Assembly: GCF_051014445.1 (NCBI RefSeq)
Contig: NW_027488365.1
Span: 3,038,001-3,102,000 of the forward strand
Source of the DNA: Colletes latitarsis
Taxonomy: Eukaryota; Arthropoda; Insecta; Hymenoptera; Colletidae
Length of the DNA stretch: 64,000 nucleotides
Direction: 5' to 3'
Under the pieces are notes generated by a model. The model was not told where the DNA came from. It saw only the letters and a list, made by a program, of their open reading frames with translations, and ran no database searches. A program made the position numbers and the translations under genes. Positions within the stretch are counted from its first letter, which is position 1. Each line of letters opens with the position of its first letter. Shown piece after piece: positions 26,501 through 36,240 of this stretch.

Positions 26501-29256
26501 GTAATGTGGGTCCACACTGAAACAATCAATTAAACCTGGTCTTGATAAATATTTTAGAGGATAACGCATGTTAGGTCTGGGATAGGTCTGGGATTTGCCC
26601 TCATCAGACTCATACTTTCGCACACTTCACATACTCGTTGAACAGATTCTGGGTTTTTTCTGGTTTGGATCACGTAGTAATGTGGTACCACACTGAAACA
26701 GTCTATTAAACCTGGTTTCGATCAATATTTTAGAGGATAACGCATGTTAGGTCTAGGTTAGGCCTGGGATTTTCACTCATCAGGCTCATACTTTCGCATT
26801 CTTCACATACTTGTTGAACGGATCCTGGGTTTTTTCTGGTTTGGATCACGTAGTAATGTAGGACCACACTGAAACAGTCAATTAAACCTGGTTTCGATCA
26901 ATAGTTTAGAGAATAATTCATGCTAGGTCTAGGTTAGGTCTGGGATTTGCTCTCATCAGGCTCATTCTTTCGCATATTTCTCATACTTGATGGCTAGATC
27001 CTGGGCTTTTTCTGGATTGCATCACGTAGTAATGAAGTACAACACTGAAACAGTCAATTAAACCTGGTTTCCATCAATATCGTAGAAGACAACGCAAGTT
27101 AGGTCTGGGATAGGTCTGGGATTTTCACTCATCAGACTCATACTTTCGCATTCCTCACATACTTGTTGAACTGATCCTGGGTTTTTTCTGGTTTGAATCA
27201 CGTAGGAATGTGGTACCACACTGAAACAGTCGATTAAACTTGGTTTCGATCAATATTTTAGAGGATAACGCAAGTTTGGTCTGGGATAGGTCTGGGATTT
27301 GACCTCATCAGACTGATACTTTCGCATTCTACACATACTTGTTGAACGGATCCTGGGTTTTTTCTGGTTTGGATCACGTAGTAATGTGGTACCACACTGA
27401 AACAGTCGATTAAACCTGGTTTCGATTAGTATTTTAGAGGATAACGCAAGATAAGTCTGGGATAGGTCTGGGATTTGACCTCATCAGACTCATACTTTCG
27501 CGTTTTTCACATACTTGTTGAACAGATCCTGGGTTTTTTCTGGTTTGGATCACGTAGTAGTGTGGTACCACACTGAAACATTCCATTAAACCTGGTTTGG
27601 ATCAATATTTTAGAGGATAACGCATGTTAGGTCTGGGTTAGGTCCAGGATTTGCCCTCATCAGGCTCATTCTTTCGCATATTTCTCAAACTTGATTGCTA
27701 GATCCTGGGCTTTTTCTGGATTGCATCACGGAGTAATGTGGTACCACACTGAAACATTCAATTAAACCTGGTCTTGATAAATATTTTCGAGGGTAACGCA
27801 AGTTAGGTCTGGGATAGGTCTTGGACTTGCCCTGACCAGGCTCATACTTTCGCGTTTTTCACATACTTGTTGAACAGATCCTGGGTTTTTTCTGGTTTGG
27901 ATCACGTAGTAGTGTGGTACCACACTGAAACAGTCCATTAAACCTGGTTTGGATCAATATTTTAGAGGATAACGCATGTTAGGACTAGGTTAGGTTTGGG
28001 ATTTTCACTCATCAGACTCATACTTTCGCATTCTTCAAATACTTGTTGAACGGATCCTGGGTTTTTTCTGGTTTGGATCACGTAGTAATGTGGGTCCAGA
28101 CTGAAACAATCAATTAAACCTGGTCTTGATAAATATTTTAGAGGATAACGCATGTTAGGTCTGGGATAGGTCTGGGATTTGCCCTCATCAGACTCATACT
28201 TTCGCACACTTCACATACTCGTTGAACAGATTCTGGGTTTTTTCTGGTTTGGATCACGTAGTAATGTGGTACCACACTGAAACAGTCGATTAAACCTGGT
28301 TTCGATCAATATTTTAGAGGATAACGCATGTTAGGTCTAGGTTAGGCCTGGGATTTTCACTCATCAGGCTCATACTTTCGCATTCTTCACATACTTGTTG
28401 AACGGATCCTGGGTTTTTTCTGGTTTGGATCACGTAGTAATGTAGGACCACACTGAAACAGTCAATTAAACCTGGTTTCGATCAATATTTTAGAGAATAA
28501 TTCATGCTAGGTCTAGGTTAGGTCTGGGATTTGCTCTCATCAGGCTCATTCTTTCGCATATTTCTCATACTTGATGGCTAGATCCTGGGCTTTTTCTGGA
28601 TTGCATCACGTAGTAATGAAGTACAACACTGAAACAGTCAATTAAACCTGGTTTCCATCAATATCTTAGAGGACAACGCAAGTTAGGTCTGGGATAGGTC
28701 TTGGATTTTCACTCATCAGACTCATACTTTCGCATTCCTCACATACTTGTTGAACTGATCCTGGGTTTTTTCTGGTTTGGATCACGTAGGAATGTGGTAC
28801 CACACTGAAACAGTCGATTAAACTTGGTTTCGATCAATATTTTAGAGGATAACGCAAGTTAGGTCTGGGATAGGTCTGGGATTTGACCTCATCAGACTCA
28901 TACTTTCGCACACTTCACATACCCGTTGAACAGATCCTGGGTTATTTTCTGGTTTGGATCACATAGTAATGTGGTACCACACTGAAACAGTCGATTAAAC
29001 CAGATTTCGATCAATATTTTAGAGTATAACTCATGTTAGGTCTAGGTTAGGCCTGGGATTTTCATTTATCAGACTCATACTTTCGCATTCTTCACATACT
29101 TGTTGAACTGATCCTGGGTTTTTTCTGGTTTGGATCACGTAGGAATGTGGTACCACACTGAAACAGTCGATTAAACCTGGTTTCGATCAATATTTTAGAT
29201 GATAACGCAAGTTATGTCTGGGATAGGTCTGGGATTTGCCCTCATCAGACTGATAC
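23546..29256. repeat. 176-bp satellite array left of the long LINE
   Basis: About 32 monomers of mixed types. Bases about 24.8-26.1 kb repeat the eight-monomer arrangement seen at 18.65-22.1 kb. Some monomers contain TTATTTTCTGG, one base longer (near 24,190 and 28,942). No hairpin variant is present. No gene is present. Confidence 0.92.
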
Positions 29257-29259
29257 TTT
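29244..29259. repeat. Left target-site duplication of the long LINE
   Basis: ATCAGACTGATACTTT, repeated at 31017-31032. The last three T bases overlap the poly(T) run, so the true duplication is 13 to 16 bp. The next base outward differs (C at 29243, A at 31016). Confidence 0.9.
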
Positions 29260-29313
29260 TTTTTTTTTTTTTTTTTTTTTTTTCTCGTGGGGAAAATCTT
29301 CGAAAGACTCCCA

Positions 29314-29337
29314 CCCACCTCCTTGGGGAGAGGTGGG
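29314..29337 (-). other. 3'-UTR hairpin 1 (C-rich, next to the tail)
   Basis: Arms CCCACCTC (29314-29321) and GAGGTGGG (29330-29337) around an 8-base loop CTTGGGGA. The same hairpin lies at 6171-6194 in short copy 2. In short copy 3 the loop is inverted. Confidence 0.8.
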
Positions 29338-29425
29338 AGGGGTGTGTGGGATTCCCCGCGCCCGTACAACGACAGGCGCGGGACCTACCCACTAAAAACC
29401 CCACGGTGACCCTTCGGCACGCTTT

Positions 29426-29471
29426 GGGAGGATACCGGGAATCGCTCGAAGCATTCTTCCGGTATCCTCCC
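29426..29471 (-). other. 3'-UTR hairpin 2 (13-bp stem at the truncation point of short copies)
   Basis: Perfect arms GGGAGGATACCGG (29426-29438) and CCGGTATCCTCCC (29459-29471), with an inner GAAT/ATTC pairing in the 20-base loop. It is conserved in all three short copies (1629-1674 in copy 1). Their 5' truncation lies only six bases beyond it, so the short insertions start almost exactly at this structure. Confidence 0.85.
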
Positions 29472-29537
29472 CGTGCCCGCGCTTTCGCGCCCATCCCCCG
29501 GGGGGACAATCGGTCCCCCCAGTAGACACACTGCCTC

Positions 29538-29574
29538 ATAGCGGCGGGACGGGGCCACTCCATCCCGCCGCTAT
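29538..29574 (-). other. 3'-UTR hairpin 3
   Basis: Perfect 12-bp arms ATAGCGGCGGGA (29538-29549) and TCCCGCCGCTAT (29563-29574) around a 13-base loop. Present only in the long element. Its role is unknown; it may help fold the 3' untranslated region. Confidence 0.75.
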
Positions 29575-29700
29575 CCGTCCCGGGGCCGCGTTTAGTGGCG
29601 GCTGCGAGCCCCAACTCGCAACCGCCCGCGACCCCGTTTCCACCCCTCTGCGGCCGGGCGTTCATGGCCGCACCAGACCGCCGAGGGTGCCTCCCCTTGC

Positions 29701-29745
29701 GTCGGACCGGTGGGGGGAGGCACTCCTACCCCCAACCGGTCCGAC
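29701..29745 (-). other. 3'-UTR hairpin 4 near the stop codon
   Basis: Perfect 11-bp arms GTCGGACCGGT (29701-29711) and ACCGGTCCGAC (29735-29745). Inner G-run and C-run bases could extend the stem past a single bulged A. It lies about 55 bp downstream of the TGA in the element's own direction. Confidence 0.75.
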
Positions 29746-29799
29746 CCGGCGCCGCCTGGCGGGAGGAGGGTCCCGTCAGGACCCCCCTCCCAGCCTAGG

Positions 29800-31014
29800 T
29801 CATCCGCCACGCCGAGGCGGCCGCCCGCGACGCCTCGCGACCGGGCGACGACCTCGGGCCACCGCACGAGCGCGAGCCTCAGCGCGCCGCTGAAGCTCGC
29901 GCTCCCTCCCCGCGGCCTCCTTCTGCAACATTACGTTCTCGCAGAAGGAGGCCACGGCCGTCCACTTCTCCTCGCTGCCGAGCATGGCGCGCACCACGCC
30001 CGGCAGCGAGACATCCCGCCCGACGACGCCGACCAGGACACGGCGCTCCCCCTCCCACGCGGGGCATACCTCCAGGGTATGATCCGCCGTGTCCTGCTCA
30101 GCGTCGCAGTGGCAGCAACGCGCCGTCGGCTCCTTCCCTATCCGGCACAGGTATCTTCCGAAGCTGCCATGCCCGGAAAATACCTGTGCCAGCCGGTAGG
30201 TGAGGCTGCCATGGCCTCTGTCCAGCCACTCCTTCAGGAGTGGCCGAACAGCCCCGACAGTCCGGTGCCCCGCGGTTGGCAGAGCCAGCCGCTCCTGCCA
30301 CGCGAGCAACACGGACTGCCGGGCCTGGCGCTTCAAATCGCCCCAAGCAGGTTCCTGCCCGCCCGGGACCGCCCCCACCCCCGCGCGTCGGTCGACGCGG
30401 TGCCGGTACATCACCGCGTGCGACCGCGCGAGCAGGTCCATGGGCGGCATCCCCGCTAGAACCGTCGCCGCCTCATGTGACATGGTCCGATACCCGCGGA
30501 CGACCCTGAGCGCCACGCGCCTCTGCACCCGACGCAGCATAGTCATGCTGCGCCGGGAGGCAGCCAGGTCGTCCGCCCAGACGGGGGCCCCGTATAGGGC
30601 CACCGATTGGACCATTGCCACATAGAGGCGACGAACTCGGCCCGCCGGGCCCCCCAGGTTGGGCAGGATCCGGCCCAGAGCCGCAACCATCCTTTCCAAC
30701 CGGGGGACCAGGCAGCGGAAATGCTTCTCGAAACGCCAGTGGCTATCGAGGATCAGCCCTAGATACCTGATCTGGGGCTTCACCTCGATGTCAGCCCCAC
30801 CCACCCGAATCAGAGGGGGTGGCGGATCCTGCCGAGGTGAATGAAACGCAATCACCTCGGTCTTATGGACCGCCACCGTCATCCCCATCCCCCTGATCCG
30901 GTCGACGACGCGTTGCGACCCCTCCTCCGCGCGACGCATGGCCCTCCCCCAGTGCGCCCCGACGGCCAGCACCAGTGTGTCATCCGCATAACACACCGTG
31001 CTGACGCCGTCGGG
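29800..31014 (-). pseudogene. Partial ORF2 of R1-clade LINE: reverse transcriptase C-terminus with zinc knuckle
   Basis: An open frame of about 404 codons with no in-frame stop before TGA at 29800-29802. It has no genuine start: it runs to the truncated 5' edge of the element. Counting from the GTG at 30994-30996 as residue 1, the order is YADD (3-6, the two catalytic aspartates of the polymerase), the RYLGLILD motif (77-84) typical of LINE polymerases, an R1-like segment with SHEAATVLAGMPPMDLL (173-189), then a zinc knuckle C294-C297-H306-C311 (CX2CX8HX4C) within a DTADHTLEVCPAW stretch, and an arginine-rich tail (about 364-398). In the intact family this protein nicks the target and copies the RNA in place. 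Here the endonuclease and the first catalytic aspartate of the polymerase are absent, so the copy cannot be active. The opposite strand also has open frames, which reflect high GC content. Confidence 0.9.
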
Positions 31015-31016
31015 GA

Positions 31017-31032
31017 ATCAGACTGATACTTT
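31017..31032. repeat. Right target-site duplication of the long LINE
   Basis: ATCAGACTGATACTTT, matching 29244-29259. It is followed by CGCATTCTTCAC, the normal continuation of the satellite monomer, so the insertion interrupted one monomer cleanly. Confidence 0.9.
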
Positions 31033-32534
31033 CGCATTCTTCACATACTTGTTGAACGGATCCTGGGTTTTTTCTGGTTTGGATCACGTAGTAATGTGGT
31101 ACCACACTGAAACAGTCGATTAAACCTGGTTTCGATCAGTATTTTAGAGGATAACGCAAGATAAGTCTGGGATAGGTCTGGGATTTGACCTCATCAGACT
31201 CATACTTTCGCATATTTCTTTGCTTTTTCTGGATTGTATCACGTAGTAATGAAGTACAACACTGAAACAATCAATTAAACCTGGTTTCCATCAATATCTT
31301 AGAGGACAACGCAAGTTAGGTCTGGGATAGGTCTTGGACTTGCCCTCACCAGGCTCATACTTTCGCGTTTTTCACATACTTGTTGAACAGATCCTGGGTT
31401 TTTTCTGGTTTGGATCACGTAGTAGTGTGGTACCACACTGAAACAGTCCATTAAACCTGGTTTGGATCAATATTTTAGAGGATAACGCATGTTAGGTCTA
31501 GGTTAGGTTTGGGATTTTCACTCATCAGACTCATACTTTCGCATTCTTCACATACTTGTTGAACGGATCCTGGGTTTTTTCTGGTTTGGATCACGTAGTA
31601 ATGTGGTACCACACTGAAACAGTCGATTAAACCTGGTTTCGATCAGTATTTTAGAGGATAACGCAAGATAAGTCTGGGATAGGTCTGGGATTTGACCTCA
31701 TCAGACTCATACTTTCGCGTTTTTCACATACTTGTTGAACGGATCCTGGGTTTTTTCTGGTTTGGATCACGTAGTAATGTGGTACCACACTGAAACAGTT
31801 GATTAAACCTGGTCTCGATCAATATTTTAGAGGATAACGCATGTTAGGTCTAGGTTAGCCCTGGGATTATCACTCATCAGACTCATACTTTCGCATTCTT
31901 CACATACATGTTGACCGGATCCTGGGTTTTTTCTGGTTTGGTTCACGTAGTAATGTGGTACCACACTGAAACATTCAATTAAACCTGATCTTGATAAATA
32001 TTTGAGAGGATAGCGCATGTTAGGTTTGGGTTAAGTCTAGGATTTGCCCTCATCAGGCTCATACTTTCGCATATTTCTCATACTTAATGGCTAGATCCCG
32101 GGTTTTTTCTGGTTTGGATCACGTAGTAGTGTGGTACCACACTGAAACATTCCATTAAACCTGGTTTGGATCAGTATTTTAGAGGATGACGCATGTTAGG
32201 TCTAGGTTAGGTCGGGGATTTTCACTCATCAGACTGATACTTTCGCATTCTACACATACTTGTTGAACGGATCCTGGGTTTTTTCTGGTATGGATCACGT
32301 AGTAATGTGGTACCACACTGAAACAGTCGATTAAACCTGGTTTCGATTAGTATTTTAGAGGATAACGCAAGATAAGTCTGGGATAGGTCTGGGATTTGAC
32401 CTCATCAGACTCATACTTTCGCGTTTTTCACATACTTGTTGAACAGATCCTGGGTTTTTTCTGCTTTGGATCACGTAGTAAAGTGGTACCACATTGAAGC
32501 AGTCCATTAAACCTGGTTTGGATCGATATTTTAG
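31017..32534. repeat. 176-bp satellite array right of the long LINE
   Basis: About eight to nine monomers. One, between GCAAG landmarks at 31,156 and 31,311, is only 155 bp: it lost 21 bp at the CATATTTCT / TTGCTTTTTCTGG junction. Bases from about 31.7 kb repeat the arrangement at 24.8-26.1 kb (offset 6,857, which includes the LINE). No gene is seen. Confidence 0.9.
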
Positions 32535-35500
32535 AGGATAACGCATGTTAGGTCTAGGTTAGTCCTGGGATTATCACTCATCAGACTCATATTTTCGCAT
32601 TCTTCACATACTTGTTGAACGGATCCTGGGTTTTTTCTGGTTTGGATCACGTAGTAATGTAGGACCACACTGAAACAGTCAATTAAACCTGGTTTCGATC
32701 AATATTTTAGAGAATAATTCATGTTAGGTCTAGGTTAGCCCTGGGATTATCACTCATCAGACTCATACTTTCGCATTCGTCACATACTTGTTGAACGGAT
32801 CCTGGGTTTTTTCTGGCTTGGTTCACGTAGTAATGTGGTACCACACTGAAACATTCAATTAAACCTGATCTTGATAAATATTTGAGAGGATAACGCATGT
32901 TAGGTTTGGGTTAAGTCTAGGATTTGCCTTCATCAGGCTCATACTTTCGCATATTTCTCATACTTGATGCCTAGATCCTGGGCTGTTTCTGGATTGTATC
33001 ACGTAGTAATGTGGTACCACGCTGAAACAGTCAATTAAACCTGGTTTCGATCAATATTTTAGAGGATAACGCAAGTTAGGTCTGGCATAGGTCTGGGATT
33101 CGCCCTCATCAGTCTCATACTTTCGCGTTTTTCACATACTTGTTGACCTGATCGAGGGTTTTTTCTGCTTTGGATCACGTAGTAAAGTGGTACCACATTG
33201 AAACAGTCCATTAAACCTGGTTTGGATCAATATTTTAGAGGATAACGCATGTTAGGTCTAGGTTAGCCCTGGGATCATCACTCATCAGACTCATATTTTC
33301 GCATACTTCACATACTTGTTGAACAGATCATGGGTTTTTTCTGGTTTGGGTCACGTAGTACTGTGATACCACACTGAAACAGTCGATTAAACCTGGTTTG
33401 GATCAATATTTTAGAGGATAACGCATGTTAGGTCTAGGTTAGGTTTGGGATTTTCACTCATCAGACTCATACTTTCGCATTCTTCACATACTTGTTGAAC
33501 GGATCCTGGGTTTTTTCTGGTTTGGATCACGTAGTAATGTGGGTCCACACTGAAACAATCAATTAAACCTGGTCTTGATAAATATTTTTGAGGATAACGC
33601 ATGTTAGGTCTGGGATAGGTCTGGGATTTGCCCTCATCAGACTCATACTTTCGCACACTTCACATACTCGTTGAACAGATTCTGGGTTTTTTCTGGTTTG
33701 GATCACGTAGTAATGTGGTACCACACTGAAACAGTCTATTAAACCTGGTTTCGATCAATATTTTAGAGGATAACGCATGTTAGGTCTAGGTTAGGCCTGG
33801 GATTTTCACTCATCAGGCTCATACTTTCGCATTCTTCACATACTTGTTGAACGGATCCTGGGTTTTTTCTGGTTTGGATCACGTAGTAATGTAGAACCAC
33901 ACTGAAACAGTCAATTAAACCTGGTTTCGATCAATAGTTTAGAGAATAATTCATGCTAGGTCTAGGTTAGGTCTGGGATTTGCTCTCATCAGGCTCATTC
34001 TTTCGCATATTTCTCATACTTGATGGCTAGATCCTGGGCTTTTTCTGGATTGCATCACGTAGTAATGAAGTACAACACTGAAACAGTCAATTAAACCTGG
34101 TTTCCATCAATATCGTAGAGGACAACGCAAGTTAGGTCTGGGATAGGTCTGCGATTTTCACTCATCAGACTCATACTTTCGCATTCCTCACATACTTGTT
34201 GAACTGATCCTGGGTTTTTTCTGGTTTGGATCACGTAGGAATGTGGTACCACACTGAAACAGTCGATTAAACTTGGTTTCGATCAATATTTTAGAGGATA
34301 ACGCAAGTTAGGTCTGGGATAGGTCTGGGATTTGACCTCATCAGACTCATACTATCGCACACTTCACATACCCGTTGAACAGATCCTGGGTTATTTTCTG
34401 GTTTGGATCACATAGTAATGTGGTACCACACTGAAACAGTCGATTAAACCAGGTTTCGATCAATATCTTAGAGTATAACTCATGTTAGGTCTAGGTTAGG
34501 CCTGGGATTTTCATTTATCAGACTCATACTTTCGCACTCTTCACATACTTGTTGAACGGATCCTGGGTTTTTTCTGGTTTGGATCACGTAGTAATGTGGT
34601 ACCACACTGAAACAGTCGATTAAACCTGGTTTCGATCAGTATTTTAGAGGATAACCCAAGATAAGTCTGGGATAGGTCTGGGATTTGACCTCATCAGACT
34701 CATACTTTCGCGTTTTTCACATACTTGTTGAACAGATCCTGGGTTTTTTCTGGTTTGGATCACGTAGTAGTGTGGTACCACACTGAAACAGTCCATTAAA
34801 CCTGCTTGCGATCAATATTTTAGAGGCTAACGCATGTTAGGTCTGGGTTAGGTCTGGGATTTGCTCTCATCAGGCTCATTCTTTCGCATATTTCTCATAC
34901 TTGATGGCTAGATCCTGGGCTTTTTCTGGATTGCATCACGTAGTAATGTAGTACCACACTGAAACAGTCAATGAAACCTGGTTTCCATCAATATTTTAGA
35001 GGACAACGCAAGTTAGGTCTAGGTAAGGCCTGAGATTTTCACTGATCAGACTCATACTTTCGCATCCTTCACATACTTGTTGAACGGATCCTGGGCTATT
35101 TCTGGATTGGATCACGTAGTAATGTGGTACCTCACTGAAACGGTCAATTAAACCTGGTTTCGATCAATATTTTAGAGGATAACGCAAGTTAGGTCTGGGA
35201 TAGGTCTGGGATTTGCCCTCATCAGGCTCATACTTTCGCGTTTTTCACATACTTGTTGAACAGATCATGGGTTTTTTCTGGTTTGGGTCACGTAGTACTG
35301 TGATACCACACTGAAACAGTCGATTAAACCTGGTTTCGATCAATATTTTAGAGGATAACGCATGTTAGGTCTAGGGTAGCCCTGGGATTTTCACTCATCA
35401 GACTCATACTTTCGCATTCTTCACATACTTGTTGAACTGATCCTGGGTTTTTTCTGGTTTGGATTACGTAGTAATGTGGTACCACACTGAAACAGTCGAT

Positions 35501-36240
35501 TAAACCTGGTTTCGATCAATATTTTAGAGGATAACGCATGTTAGGTCTAGGTTAGCCCTGGGATTTTCACTCATCAGACTCATACTTTCGCATTCTTCTC
35601 ATACTTGTTAAACTGATCCTGGGTTTTTTCTGGTTTGGATCACGTAGTAATGTGGTACCACACCAAAACAGTCGATTAAACCTGGTTTCGATCAATATTT
35701 TTGAGGATAACGCATGTTAGGTCTAGGTTAGGTCTGGGATTTTCACTCATCAGACTCATACCTTCGCATTCTTCACATACTTGTTGAACGGATCCTGGGT
35801 TTTTTCTGGTTTGGATCACGTAGTAATGTGGTACCACACCGAAACAGTCAATTAAACCTGGTTTTGATGAATATTTTAGAGAATAATTCATGTTAGGCCA
35901 GACCTAACATGGTTAGGTCTAGGATTTGCCCTCATCAGGCTCATACTTTCGCATTTTTCACATACTTGTTGAACAGATCCTGGGCTTTTTCTGGATTGCA
36001 TCACGTAGTAATGAAGTACAACACTGAAACACTCAATTAAACCTGGTTTCCATCAATATTATTGAGGATAACGCATGTTAGGTCTAGGTTAGCCCTGGGA
36101 TTTTCACTCATCAGACTCATACTTTCGCATTCTTCTCATACTTGTTAAACTGATCCTGGGTTTTTTCTGGTTTGGATCACGTAGTAATGTGGTACCACAC
36201 TAAAACAGTCGATTAAACCTGGTTTCGATCAATATTTTTG
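32535..36240. repeat. 3,706-bp higher-order repeat, unit 1
   Basis: Markers at 32,561, 33,265 and 33,411 recur at 36,267, 36,971 and 37,117, a step of 3,706 (21 monomers plus the 9-bp hairpin variant and a 1-bp indel). Strong agreement with unit 2 runs from about 32,535 to 36,093; the final monomer differs. The hairpin variant is at 35889, and the 1-bp longer TTATTTTCTGG monomer is near 34,391. Confidence 0.87.

Larger units (their letters stand above)
29284..29799 (-). other. 3' untranslated region of the long LINE
   Basis: About 516 bp between the TGA of the reverse transcriptase frame and the poly(A) tail. It contains at least four perfect inverted repeats, annotated separately. The last 194 bp (29284-29477) are the part also present in the three short copies. 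Such structured 3' ends are often what the LINE reverse transcriptase recognises; that role is inferred here. Open frames across this stretch have no family resemblance I can see. Confidence 0.8.
29257..31016 (-). mobile_element. 5'-truncated R1-clade non-LTR retrotransposon
   Basis: A 1.76-kb GC-rich insertion in AT-richer satellite, on the minus strand. From its 3' end on the plus strand it shows a T run of 27 (29257-29283, poly(A) tail), a 3' untranslated region rich in inverted repeats (29284-29799), and an open reading frame ending in TGA at 29800-29802. The frame encodes the C-terminal part of a LINE reverse transcriptase protein. It starts inside the polymerase domain, just before the YADD box, and everything upstream (ORF1, endonuclease, fingers and most of the palm) is missing. 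This is usual for incomplete reverse transcription. The perfect 13-16 bp duplication, unbroken frame and long tail suggest a young insertion. R1-clade assignment rests on the protein; members include R1, TRAS, SART and Waldo, and I cannot say which is closest. Confidence 0.92.

Noticed and set aside
29195..29867. Minus-strand open frames in the LINE 3' untranslated region
   Set aside because: They run through the tail and hairpins or out into satellite DNA, lack family motifs, and lie downstream of the ORF2 stop.
29710..30625. Plus-strand open frames opposite the LINE reverse transcriptase (up to 249 codons)
   Set aside because: They lie antisense to a clear reverse transcriptase frame in GC-rich DNA, where stops are rare, and have a compositionally biased Pro/Arg/Ala sequence.
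29257..31016. R1 element in a 28S rRNA gene
   Set aside because: Both flanks are the satellite monomer with a satellite-derived target duplication; no rRNA sequence is present.
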